Positions 1 through 5,590 of a stretch of DNA of 5,590 nucleotides are shown piece by piece (position 1 is the first letter of the stretch; every line of letters begins with the position of its first letter). The position numbers and the translations under genes are program-made. A model generated the notes under the pieces. It was not told where the DNA came from. It saw nothing but the letters and a program-made list of their open reading frames with translations, and made no database searches. The stretch comes from Planctomycetota bacterium (GTDB taxonomy: Bacteria > Planctomycetota > Phycisphaerae > Sedimentisphaerales > Anaerobacaceae): contig JAGLTN010000086.1 of assembly GCA_023135255.1 (NCBI GenBank), positions 1 to 5,590 on the forward strand, given 5' to 3'.

Positions 1-13
1 GTTCAATTGCCAT
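1..13 (-). CDS. Start of a further operon gene, cut by the window edge
   Basis: Only the first four codons (M-A-I-E) and one further base are visible. The ATG at 11-13 sits one base beyond the aldolase stop codon and 5 bases after a perfect GGAGG (19-23), an ideal arrangement for initiation, so a real gene start is likely even though almost none of the protein can be seen. The product cannot be recognised. A sugar kinase (2-keto-3-deoxygluconate kinase), a dehydratase or a transporter would fit next to a KDPG-type aldolase, but that is only expectation from common operons. Confidence 0.7.
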
Positions 14-14
14 C

Positions 15-692
15 TTAGCCTCCGTTTCTAATATTTTTAATCAGGTCAACTGCTTTTTTAACTGCCTCGGTAATACCGGCATAATCATTCTTTTGCAGCA
101 TCTCTTTTGAAATAAGTTTCGAGCCTATACCAGCACAAACGATACCAGCTCCGAACCACTCGCGGAGACTTTCTTCAGTTGGGCTGACTCCGCCTGTAGG
201 CATTATATCAGTCCAGGGCATCGGCCCTTTAACAGATTTTACAAATTCCGGACCTCCAACACATGAACCTGGGAATACTTTGCATATTTCAACGCCGAGT
301 TTATGAGCTTCATGAATTTCAGTAGCACTGCCGCAACCTGGGCTGTATGGTATCTTCTTCAGGTTACACGCAATTGCAGTCTCTTTATCAAGTACAGGCC
401 CTACGATAAAATTTGCGCCGGCGGCAATATACATAGCTGCTGTGGGCGCATCTATAACAGAGCCAACACCCATGATAATATCAGGTCTGTTTTCCACACA
501 GTACTTTTCCAAAGCTGTAAACACCTCGATCGCCCTGTCGCCTCGATTAGTAAATTCAATAACATTTGCGCCGCCATCAGCACAGGCGCATATCACATTT
601 TTTGCTGTCTCGAAATCCGCATTATAAAAAACCGGAATAACGCCAACTTTTTTCATACTCAACAAAGTATCAATTCTTTTATAACGTGCCAT
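15..692 (-). CDS. KDPG/KHG-type class I aldolase (Eda-like)
   Basis: This 225-residue TIM-barrel protein belongs to the family that splits 2-keto-3-deoxy-6-phosphogluconate to pyruvate and glyceraldehyde 3-phosphate, or 4-hydroxy-2-oxoglutarate to pyruvate and glyoxylate, through a lysine Schiff base. E46 in VIEFTNRGD matches the catalytic glutamate (E45 of E. coli Eda) and R50 matches its R49. K138 in CKVFPG matches the Schiff-base lysine of KFFPA, and PTGGVSP (165-171) is the phosphate-end loop with T166. The wording VIPVFYNADFE and EFTNRGD marks the subgroup usually annotated as bifunctional KHG/KDPG aldolase rather than a close Eda orthologue. The ATG at 692 is preceded by AGGAGT (699-704) with a 6-base gap. 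The gene begins 17 bases after the 2-hydroxyacid dehydrogenase stop. Its last two codons, GGA GGC, double as the ribosome binding site of the next gene. Activity as a pyruvate-forming aldolase is well supported; which of the two substrates it prefers is not. Confidence 0.93.
   Translation of the reverse strand: MARYKRIDTLLSMKKVGVIPVFYNADFETAKNVICACADGGANVIEFTNRGDRAIEVFTALEKYCVENRPDIIMGVGSVIDAPTAAMYIAAGANFIVGPVLDKETAIACNLKKIPYSPGCGSATEIHEAHKLGVEICKVFPGSCVGGPEFVKSVKGPMPWTDIMPTGGVSPTEESLREWFGAGIVCAGIGSKLISKEMLQKNDYAGITEAVKKAVDLIKNIRNGG
19..23 (-). promoter_or_regulatory. Ribosome binding site GGAGG inside the aldolase's last codons
   Basis: The last sense codons of the aldolase (GGA GGC) contain a full GGAGG. 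The stop TAA, one G and then ATG follow, giving a 5-base gap. Ribosomes ending the aldolase would be placed almost on the next start, so the two genes should be translationally coupled. The site is what supports calling the truncated gene at the window edge. Confidence 0.75.
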
Positions 693-709
693 ATTTTGAC
701 TCCTGAAAA

Positions 710-1666
710 TTATATTTTAACAACATATCTTGGTGTTTCACCCTGCACAGCCACAAGAACATTTTGCGCTGCTTTGGTTTTCAACTCTATAATTGCTTCA
801 TGTGAATACCAACCTGCATGATCGGTAAGTGTGACATTTTCAAGCATCCGAAGCTGGCTGTCTGCTTCTAAAGGCTCACTTTCAAAAACGTCCAACCCCG
901 CGCAGGCGATCTCACCGGTTTTCAATGATGATATCAAATCATCTGTGTCGATTAATCCTCCGCGAGAGGTGTTAACAACTATAGCATTACTTTTCATCAG
1001 CTTAAATTCATTTTCACCCAGGATGCCCTTGGTTTGTTCATTGAGCGGAGCATGAACTGAAATACAATCCGCCTCTTTGCACAACTGATCAAGTGAAACT
1101 AATTGTGTGTTTTTATATTCAATCGAATCTTCTTTAACAAACGGGTCATACACCAAAACTTTTTCAAAATTAAAACCATCGATCTTGCGATGCAGACATC
1201 TCGCAATACCGCCATAGCCTAAAAAGCCAAAAACTTTACCAGTCATCCGATACACAGCCTGAACGCCTGTCAAGTTCCATTGACCTTTTCTTACTGCCCT
1301 GTCTTTGCGCGAAATCTTTCTTACACAATCCATTATCAAAGCAAGTGCATGGTCGGAAACATCTTCCTGACAATAGTCGGGCACATTCGCAAGAAATATA
1401 CCTTTTTCTTTTAAAGCATTTGCGTCAACATTGTCATAACCCACACCATAGCGACAAACACATTTGCATTTATCCATCGCCTGTATCACTTTTGCGGTGA
1501 TGGGACTAAGGTTAACTAACAAACCATCAACACCTTTGACAGCTTCAGCCAGCACATTTTCGTCCTGACTTTTTTCCACGATAACTTCAGCATCAACACT
1601 TTTGAAAATTTCGTATTCCTGCTCATAGCCTTCATGTCGATCATCTGCGATCAATATTTTATACAT
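710..1666 (-). CDS. D-2-hydroxyacid dehydrogenase, CtBP-like branch
   Basis: This 318-residue protein has the standard length of NAD-dependent D-isomer-specific 2-hydroxyacid dehydrogenases, which interconvert 2-oxo acids and D-2-hydroxy acids. The split substrate domain covers about 1-105 and 290-318, and the Rossmann domain lies between. Landmarks are CRYGVGYDNVD (71-81), the nucleotide loop GYGGIA (150-155), D174 in VYDP (consistent with NAD preference), and the catalytic triad R235 in NTSRGG, E264 in FESEP and H283 in TDHAGW. The segments VPDYC (95-99) and HAGWYSHEA (283-291) resemble bacterial homologues of C-terminal binding protein more than PGDH or lactate dehydrogenase. The ATG at 1666 has AGGA at 1677-1680, 10 bases upstream. 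It is separated from the deacylase gene by 83 bases, the largest gap in the cluster. In this setting it may reduce a 2-keto sugar acid or glyoxylate, as 2-ketogluconate and glyoxylate reductases of this superfamily do. The substrate is not provable from sequence. Confidence 0.93.
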   Translation of the reverse strand: MYKILIADDRHEGYEQEYEIFKSVDAEVIVEKSQDENVLAEAVKGVDGLLVNLSPITAKVIQAMDKCKCVCRYGVGYDNVDANALKEKGIFLANVPDYCQEDVSDHALALIMDCVRKISRKDRAVRKGQWNLTGVQAVYRMTGKVFGFLGYGGIARCLHRKIDGFNFEKVLVYDPFVKEDSIEYKNTQLVSLDQLCKEADCISVHAPLNEQTKGILGENEFKLMKSNAIVVNTSRGGLIDTDDLISSLKTGEIACAGLDVFESEPLEADSQLRMLENVTLTDHAGWYSHEAIIELKTKAAQNVLVAVQGETPRYVVKI

Positions 1667-1749
1667 TGCCTAATTATCCTTTTCTCTGTTATTAAACCAA
1701 AACCAAAATCCTGTTACCACAACCACATACTGAAAACTACAACAAAAAA
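1667..1749 (-). other. C-poor intergenic leader before the 2-hydroxyacid dehydrogenase
   Basis: This 83-base gap is the only sizeable break in the operon. On the transcript strand it is rich in U and G and has only two C residues between 1690 and 1749, including a short tandem GGTTTT repeat (around 1697-1708). With so few C residues it can hardly fold on itself. No GC-rich stem followed by a T-run is present, so I see no intrinsic terminator on either strand. I also found no convincing -35/-10 pair. AGGA for the next gene is at 1677-1680. Confidence 0.5.
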
Positions 1750-2991
1750 CTATCCGCAAAAAATCCGCACTGATTCAAAAAGAATCTTCCCTGCATCAAC
1801 TATTTCAGTAAGTTTGATGCTCTCATTGCTGCTATGGCAACATGACAGTTGCCCTGGACCGAAAGCAACAGCTTTAACACCGGCAATCTCAGAATAATAC
1901 CATGCATCTGTTGACGCAGCCATTGCAGCTTTTTCAATATCTATATCTATCTGATTAGCAGCTTTGATGATATCCTTAACAAGCACATCATCTTCGTCAA
2001 TCACACAGCAGTTGTGCCTATATGTAAATTTAACATCAAAGTTACCTTCGTTAAGCAACGAACCATTATTCAGCAAGGCTTGTTTTATTCCTTCGCAAAC
2101 CTGTTTTTCTGTCATACCAGGCAAGAATCCAAGAACCCCCTCGATCACTGCTTCATCCGGGCAGCTTGAAGGCCAATCGCCGGCATATATTTTGCCGAAA
2201 GTTAAAGGCATTGGATTGTCATACCGGTCGTAGTATTTCTGCGACTTCAACTTATTAAGTAAATCGCTATGATAGTCTTTCAGAATGCTCATAACTTCAT
2301 GAGCCATCCATATCGGATTGACCGTCTGACTGCTTCCGCTATGGCCGGATTTGCCTTGCAATGTAATCTTAAACCAGACCGCCGCCCTGATCGAAACCAT
2401 CAGTTTTCCACCGGTAGGCTCAAGGTTAATACAACCAGAAGCTTCTTCGTGAACATTTCTTACCATTGCCAATGTGCCGTTACCGCCGCTTTCCTCTTCG
2501 ACAACAATATGAACGATAACATCGCCGGCAGTTTTAATATTAAAATCTTCAAGCAGTTTAAAAAGCAAAAATATTGTAGCGATCTGTCCCTTGGCATCAA
2601 CCGCCCCCCTACCAAAAACTGCCTCGTCTTCACAGATGCCGTCCCATGGATTAGCCATCTCGCCGGCAGGAACAACATCGACATGGGTGTTTAGAATAAT
2701 GCTTTTACCGCTGCCGGTACCTTTTCTTACTATTCTTAAATTATATGTATCGCTATAGTCAAATTCTTCTGCAGGACAACTGTAGTAATAGTCGTCCTTG
2801 ATAGAATTATCCATGTAGACTTTTTCAACTTCAACAGAATCAAACTCGCTGAATCGACCATATAGATATTCCATAGCGCCGATCTCGCTGCCGCCGACAG
2901 ATTTAAAAGTGATCAGCTCTGAAAGAAACTGTTCAGTCTCATCAATAAAGCTGACTGCTTTGCTATTTAGTAATTTTTTATTCGTCGACAT
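1750..2991 (-). CDS. M20-family zinc-dependent deacylase/amidohydrolase (ArgE/DapE-like)
   Basis: This 413-residue protein is of normal length for M20 metallohydrolases, which cleave N-acyl or peptide amide bonds with two zinc ions. All expected metal and catalytic residues can be placed: H103 and D105 in NTHVDVVPAG, bridging D132 in GRGAVDAKG, E166 (general base) and E167 (zinc) in VVEEESGGNG, E191 in LEPTGG and H386 near the C-terminus in GPGQLSCCHSSNE. The inserted dimerisation domain (about 200-315) has SGHSG with H217, the histidine that normally reaches the partner's active site. There is no signal peptide, so it should be cytoplasmic. The start codon directly abuts the aminotransferase stop (TAA then ATG). 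The nearest GGAG lies 12 bases upstream at 3004-3007, so translational coupling is likely. It looks catalytically intact. Alternatives are acetylornithine or succinyl-diaminopimelate deacylase or a dipeptidase, but no arginine or lysine pathway genes are here. Removal of an N-acyl group before transamination is the contextual inference. Confidence 0.92.
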   Translation of the reverse strand: MSTNKKLLNSKAVSFIDETEQFLSELITFKSVGGSEIGAMEYLYGRFSEFDSVEVEKVYMDNSIKDDYYYSCPAEEFDYSDTYNLRIVRKGTGSGKSIILNTHVDVVPAGEMANPWDGICEDEAVFGRGAVDAKGQIATIFLLFKLLEDFNIKTAGDVIVHIVVEEESGGNGTLAMVRNVHEEASGCINLEPTGGKLMVSIRAAVWFKITLQGKSGHSGSSQTVNPIWMAHEVMSILKDYHSDLLNKLKSQKYYDRYDNPMPLTFGKIYAGDWPSSCPDEAVIEGVLGFLPGMTEKQVCEGIKQALLNNGSLLNEGNFDVKFTYRHNCCVIDEDDVLVKDIIKAANQIDIDIEKAAMAASTDAWYYSEIAGVKAVAFGPGQLSCCHSSNESIKLTEIVDAGKILFESVRIFCG

Positions 2992-4314
2992 TTACAGCCG
3001 AAGCTCCATTAAAACATCTTCTAATATCCCAAGACTTTCGTCAGCAATTTCCTGGGTAATAACCAAAGGCGGCGCAACCCTGATAACGTTGCCGAACACT
3101 CCAACCGAGCCGACAAGCAAACCTTTCTCAGCACATCTTGTGATTATCGTTTTTATTAATTCCGGCGCAGGCTTTTTCGTCGTTTTATCTTTTACAAACT
3201 CCAGCCCCATTACCAGACCCATCCCCCGAACATCGCCGAGATATTTGCATTTCCCCTGAATCTTTAATAAGCCTTCTTTCATGTATTCGCCCATCTGTCG
3301 AGAATTTTCTACAAGATTCTCTCTTTCATAAATTTCAAGAACCGCTATCACCGCAGCACTTGATACGGGGTTGCCGCCAAGGGTAGAACTCAGTTCTCCT
3401 TTTTGTAAGCATGAGAAAATATCGCCAGTAGAAACAACCGCTGAGACCGGTACGCCGCAACCAATAGCTTTGCCGATAGTCACGATATCCGGCATAAGGT
3501 CTTCATGTTCCATCGCCCACATTTTGCCGGTTCTGCCGTAAGACGCCTGTACTTCGTCAAGTGTAAACAATAGGCCTTTTTCTTTTGCCCATAGCCTGAG
3601 CTTCTTCAACCAACCAACAGGCGGAAAAATAAAACCGGCAGCTCCCTGGTAAGGCTCAACTATCACACCCGCCAGACAGCCAGTGGAATTTGCCCTTACA
3701 GTCGAATCAAGGTAATCGAAATACTTATTGAATTGGGGCCCGTCATCACAAAAACCAAACGGGTCACGATATGGATTCGGATATATCGCCCTGATAGCAC
3801 CAGGAACCATAGGGCCGAAATTTTTCTTAGGCCCGGCAAGACCACCAACAGAAGCAGCATTCATTGTCCTGCCATGAAAACCACCTTCAAAAGAAAGTAT
3901 CTCAAACTTGCCTGTCTTTCTTTTCATCAAACGAATAGCAGCCTCAACCGCTTCGGAGCCTGTACTTAAAAAGAAACATTTATCAAGATAGCTCGGCAAA
4001 GCATTTACAAGTTTTTCCGCAGCTGCAACACGATAATCGTTCGGACATTCATAATTATTCAAAAGCTCCCCGCTGGCTTTTTGAACCGCCTGGACCAGAT
4101 GCCGATGACAGTGACCAACATTTGTCACCAATACGCCGCTTGTCCAGTCAATATAATTGTTACCGTCAACATCGGTAACAATACACCCCTTAGCATGATC
4201 CCATACAACCGGTGCCTGAAATCCCGTAGCATCAGCTTCGAATTTATGCCACTTCTCCATAAGCTCTTTACTCTTAGCACCAGGCAATGAACCATTTACA
4301 TTTGCATACGTCAT
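2992..4314 (-). CDS. Class III PLP-dependent aminotransferase (GABA/ornithine aminotransferase-like)
   Basis: This 440-residue protein has the full length of class III (fold type I) transaminases, which move an amino group between an amine donor and a 2-oxo acid, usually as dimers or tetramers in the cytoplasm. Visible landmarks in order are DVDGNNYIDWTSGV (48-61), the phosphate-binding STGSEAVEAA (117-126), GGFHGRT (144-150), VEP (219-221), LDEVQ with D253 contacting the PLP ring nitrogen, TIGKAIGCGVP with K282 as the Schiff-base lysine, TLGGNP (311-316) reaching the partner's cofactor, and R412 in IRVAPP as the likely carboxylate-binding arginine. The glutamate that gates this arginine in E. 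coli GABA aminotransferase (QGEGG) reads QGAAG here, so A225 stands in its place. The ATG at 4314 has GGAG at 4324-4327, 9 bases upstream. The gene follows the dehydrogenase by 20 bases. Annotation pipelines would probably say 'aspartate aminotransferase family protein'. The true amine donor is not known; the context suggests an amino acid released by the next gene's deacylase. Confidence 0.93.
   Translation of the reverse strand: MTYANVNGSLPGAKSKELMEKWHKFEADATGFQAPVVWDHAKGCIVTDVDGNNYIDWTSGVLVTNVGHCHRHLVQAVQKASGELLNNYECPNDYRVAAAEKLVNALPSYLDKCFFLSTGSEAVEAAIRLMKRKTGKFEILSFEGGFHGRTMNAASVGGLAGPKKNFGPMVPGAIRAIYPNPYRDPFGFCDDGPQFNKYFDYLDSTVRANSTGCLAGVIVEPYQGAAGFIFPPVGWLKKLRLWAKEKGLLFTLDEVQASYGRTGKMWAMEHEDLMPDIVTIGKAIGCGVPVSAVVSTGDIFSCLQKGELSSTLGGNPVSSAAVIAVLEIYERENLVENSRQMGEYMKEGLLKIQGKCKYLGDVRGMGLVMGLEFVKDKTTKKPAPELIKTIITRCAEKGLLVGSVGVFGNVIRVAPPLVITQEIADESLGILEDVLMELRL
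3004..3007 (-). promoter_or_regulatory. Distant Shine-Dalgarno for the M20 deacylase
   Basis: GGAG lies in the last codons of the aminotransferase, 12 bases before the deacylase ATG, which is longer than the usual 5-9. No closer purine-rich site exists because the two genes abut directly (TAA then ATG). Initiation probably depends on ribosomes finishing the aminotransferase, which would keep the two proteins at linked levels. Confidence 0.4.
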
Positions 4315-4334
4315 TTATAATCACTCCAACAATA

Positions 4335-5354
4335 TTAAACCAAAGGCAATTTTACTGCCTTTCCTGTTTCGATAGATTTATGGATAGCTTCAACGATCTC
4401 AACAATTTCACAACCATTTTCAACATCACTAATAGGCTGCTTATCCTCGACAATACAGTCAATAAAATACTCTATAGCAAGTCTGAACTCAGCGCGATTT
4501 TTGCCGAAAACTTCACCCTTTGGCATATATTTATAACCATCCGCAAGGCACATTTCTACATCCTGCCTGTTTCTGTCTACTATCAATGTCCCCTCTGAAC
4601 CAATGACCTGAATAAAAGAATCAACCAGCGATGGAAAACCTTTGGATGGATATATCCACGAACTCTGGAAAGTTGCGGTAAAACCATCCTCAAATGTCAC
4701 TATCGCCTGGATAACATCATAAGTATCGACACCCTTCGCAGAGAGCACCTCTTTCTGACCTGTCGCATAAACCTCAACTGCTTTTTTATCTATGAACCAC
4801 TTCACCGCATCAATATCATGAGTCGAAAGGAACATGGCAGGCGAAGATTTATCCGCCCATTTTAATAGCTGGGTTGCAACGAATATCGTATCATCCTTGC
4901 GTGCATTAGCAGAAACAACCTTACCGATCTTACCCTCTGCTATGGCCTTTTTCACACCCCAGTAAGAAGATTTCCAGCGGGCGTTGTAATTCACCATAAG
5001 TTTGACGTTATTTTTCTTAACCACCCCAGCCATAGCCTTCGCATCGCTGAGTGTTGTTGCTAAAGGCTTTTCTACGAGTATATGTTTGCCCGCCTCAGCT
5101 GCTGCTGCAACAAATTCACGGTGCATAAAATCAGGCGTAACTATAGAAACCGCATCTATTTCAGGATCAGCAAGCATTTTTCGATAATCGGTATAAGTAT
5201 CAGCTGCACCAAGCTCTTTTGCCGCTGCCTGCAAAGCTTCAGGGTTAATATCAGCTATAGCTTTGAGACGAACATTATTCAGGTCGTTATAAATCCTGCC
5301 ATGGACTACGCCAATATTACCAGCGCCAATTATGCCAACAACAATATCTTTCAT
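4335..5354 (-). CDS. Gfo/Idh/MocA-family NAD(P)-dependent dehydrogenase
   Basis: This 339-residue protein has the usual length for the family, whose members oxidise or reduce a hydroxyl or aldehyde carbon of sugars, inositols and related compounds in the cytoplasm. An N-terminal Rossmann fold (about residues 1-122) carries the dinucleotide motif GAGNIG at 10-15, with D35 after the second strand in the place that often favours NAD. The family EKP signature is at 95-97, with K96 the expected catalytic lysine. The C-terminal alpha/beta domain (about 130-339) contains STHDIDAVKWF at 177-187, where H179 matches the family's catalytic histidine. The aspartate found four residues earlier in inositol dehydrogenase is replaced by F175. 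The ATG at 5354 follows a GGAGAG ribosome binding site (5358-5363) with a 3-base gap. It is the first gene of the likely operon. Family assignment is firm; the substrate is unknown. In this context an amino sugar or sugar acid is a reasonable inference. Confidence 0.93.
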   Translation of the reverse strand: MKDIVVGIIGAGNIGVVHGRIYNDLNNVRLKAIADINPEALQAAAKELGAADTYTDYRKMLADPEIDAVSIVTPDFMHREFVAAAAEAGKHILVEKPLATTLSDAKAMAGVVKKNNVKLMVNYNARWKSSYWGVKKAIAEGKIGKVVSANARKDDTIFVATQLLKWADKSSPAMFLSTHDIDAVKWFIDKKAVEVYATGQKEVLSAKGVDTYDVIQAIVTFEDGFTATFQSSWIYPSKGFPSLVDSFIQVIGSEGTLIVDRNRQDVEMCLADGYKYMPKGEVFGKNRAEFRLAIEYFIDCIVEDKQPISDVENGCEIVEIVEAIHKSIETGKAVKLPLV

Positions 5355-5412
5355 ATTCTCTCCAAATTAAAATTCTGCAGCCAATTTAGTAACAGACAGG
5401 CATAATCAGCTA

Positions 5413-5451
5413 CAATATTATATTACTTATACAGTTATGTTCAATATTATA
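5413..5451 (-). repeat. Direct repeat TATAATATTG, two copies
   Basis: The 10-base word TATAATATTG occurs exactly twice on the minus strand, at 5442-5451 and 5413-5422, 29 bases apart. The downstream copy contains the predicted -10 box, and the upstream copy overlaps the predicted -35 box. It may be a duplicated promoter element, a repeated regulator site, or coincidence in AT-rich sequence. A six-base inverted pair ACTTAT/ATAAGT (5449-5454 and 5425-5430) lies in the same stretch. Confidence 0.45.
5417..5444 (-). promoter_or_regulatory. Predicted sigma70-type promoter of the operon
   Basis: Reading the minus strand, TTGAAC (5439-5444) is followed after 16 bases by a perfect TATAAT (5417-5422). 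Transcription would begin near 5410 and leave a leader of roughly 55 bases before the dehydrogenase ATG at 5354, with the GGAGAG site at its end. The match is good, but the surroundings are very AT-rich, so chance matches are common and the call is provisional. Confidence 0.5.
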
Positions 5452-5569
5452 AGTCTTTACAAGAACTAAGCTATGCTGTTTTGTGTCAAAAAATTGTTTT
5501 TTTGCGCATTACAAGATCTCCATCAAATATATAACGTCGTGACAAGAAAATTAACCGATGTCATACTAA

Positions 5570-5583
5570 TACCATTCATGGTA
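5570..5583. promoter_or_regulatory. 14-base palindrome TACCAT-TC-ATGGTA, possible operator
   Basis: Two perfect six-base arms flank a two-base centre. The size and symmetry suit a dimeric helix-turn-helix repressor such as the GntR or LacI families that often govern sugar operons, but it does not match a consensus I can name. It lies about 125 bases upstream of the predicted -35 box and at the window edge, so it could equally serve a neighbouring gene outside the view. Confidence 0.35.
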
Positions 5584-5590
5584 ATAAATT

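Larger units (their letters stand above)
5355..5590. other. Upstream non-coding region of the operon
   Basis: This stretch of about 235 bases is AT-rich and holds no credible gene on either strand. Besides the promoter, repeat and palindrome listed separately, it contains an AT-only inverted repeat with seven-base arms CAAAAAA/TTTTTTG (5487-5504). Its stem has only one G-C pair, so it is not a convincing terminator. The next upstream gene, and any regulator, lies outside the window. Confidence 0.6.

Noticed and set aside
303..821. A 172-codon open frame on the plus strand
   Set aside because: It runs opposite the aldolase and the end of the 2-hydroxyacid dehydrogenase, both with full catalytic motifs. 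Its translation is low-complexity and Cys/Ser/Thr/Asn-rich with no recognisable domain.
2269..2694. A 141-codon open frame on the plus strand, plus other shorter plus-strand frames
   Set aside because: They are shadows of the M20, aminotransferase and dehydrogenase genes; none shows a family motif.
1750..4314. An ArgD-ArgE style arginine biosynthesis pair
   Set aside because: The family pairing (class III aminotransferase plus M20 deacylase) fits, but the neighbours are sugar-type dehydrogenase, 2-hydroxyacid dehydrogenase and aldolase genes, and the transaminase's QGAAG motif departs from the glutamate-containing motif expected of ArgD/GabT-like enzymes.
5386..5403. A five-residue upstream ORF (MPVCY) in the leader of the first gene
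   Set aside because: There is no Shine-Dalgarno before its ATG and no regulatory codon pattern; it is expected by chance.
5484..5489. Perfect TTGACA on the minus strand as a -35 box
   Set aside because: The nearest TATAAT is 32 bases away, and no -10-like hexamer lies at 15-19 bases. It is more likely a by-product of the T-run followed by GACA.
5487..5504. CAAAAAA/TTTTTTG inverted repeat as an intrinsic terminator
   Set aside because: The stem is essentially all A-T, so it would be too weak to stop transcription.
5524..5580. An 18-residue open frame on the minus strand starting in the palindrome
   Set aside because: No ribosome binding site precedes it and the peptide shows no recognisable feature.

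Overview
The window reads as bacterial chromosome of moderate G+C (about 40-43% by eye). It holds five complete genes and the first codons of a sixth, all on the minus strand and tightly packed, so transcription runs from high to low coordinates. Most genes have clear GGAG-type ribosome binding sites, which argues against Bacteroidota, where these are rare. The protein style recalls anaerobic polysaccharide-degrading bacteria such as Planctomycetota/PVC relatives, but this is a weak impression. There are no RNA genes, mobile elements or CRISPR repeats.

Layout in order of transcription: a 235-base non-coding upstream region (5355-5590) with a plausible sigma70-type promoter, a duplicated 10-base AT motif and a perfect 14-base palindrome; a Gfo/Idh/MocA-family NAD(P)-dependent dehydrogenase (4335-5354); a class III PLP aminotransferase (2992-4314); an M20-family zinc deacylase/amidohydrolase (1750-2991); an 83-base C-poor leader; a D-2-hydroxyacid dehydrogenase of the CtBP-like branch (710-1666); a KDPG/KHG-type class I aldolase (15-692); and the start of another gene (1-13) whose ribosome binding site lies inside the last codons of the aldolase. 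Gaps between genes are 20, 0, 83, 17 and 1 bases, which is what a single operon would look like.

The enzymes form a catabolic set: sugar-type oxidation, removal of an N-acyl group, removal of the amino group, reduction of a 2-keto acid, and aldol cleavage to pyruvate. One reading is an oxidative, transaminase-based route for an N-acylated amino sugar: oxidation to the N-acyl aminoaldonate, deacylation, transamination to a 2-ketoaldonate, reduction to an aldonate, then dehydration and phosphorylation by genes outside the window, and aldolase cleavage. A rival reading is a 4-hydroxy-2-oxoglutarate/glyoxylate route. The substrate cannot be fixed from sequence. Two active-site departures, Glu to Ala in the aminotransferase and Asp to Phe in the dehydrogenase, suggest that these enzymes are not the textbook members of their families.
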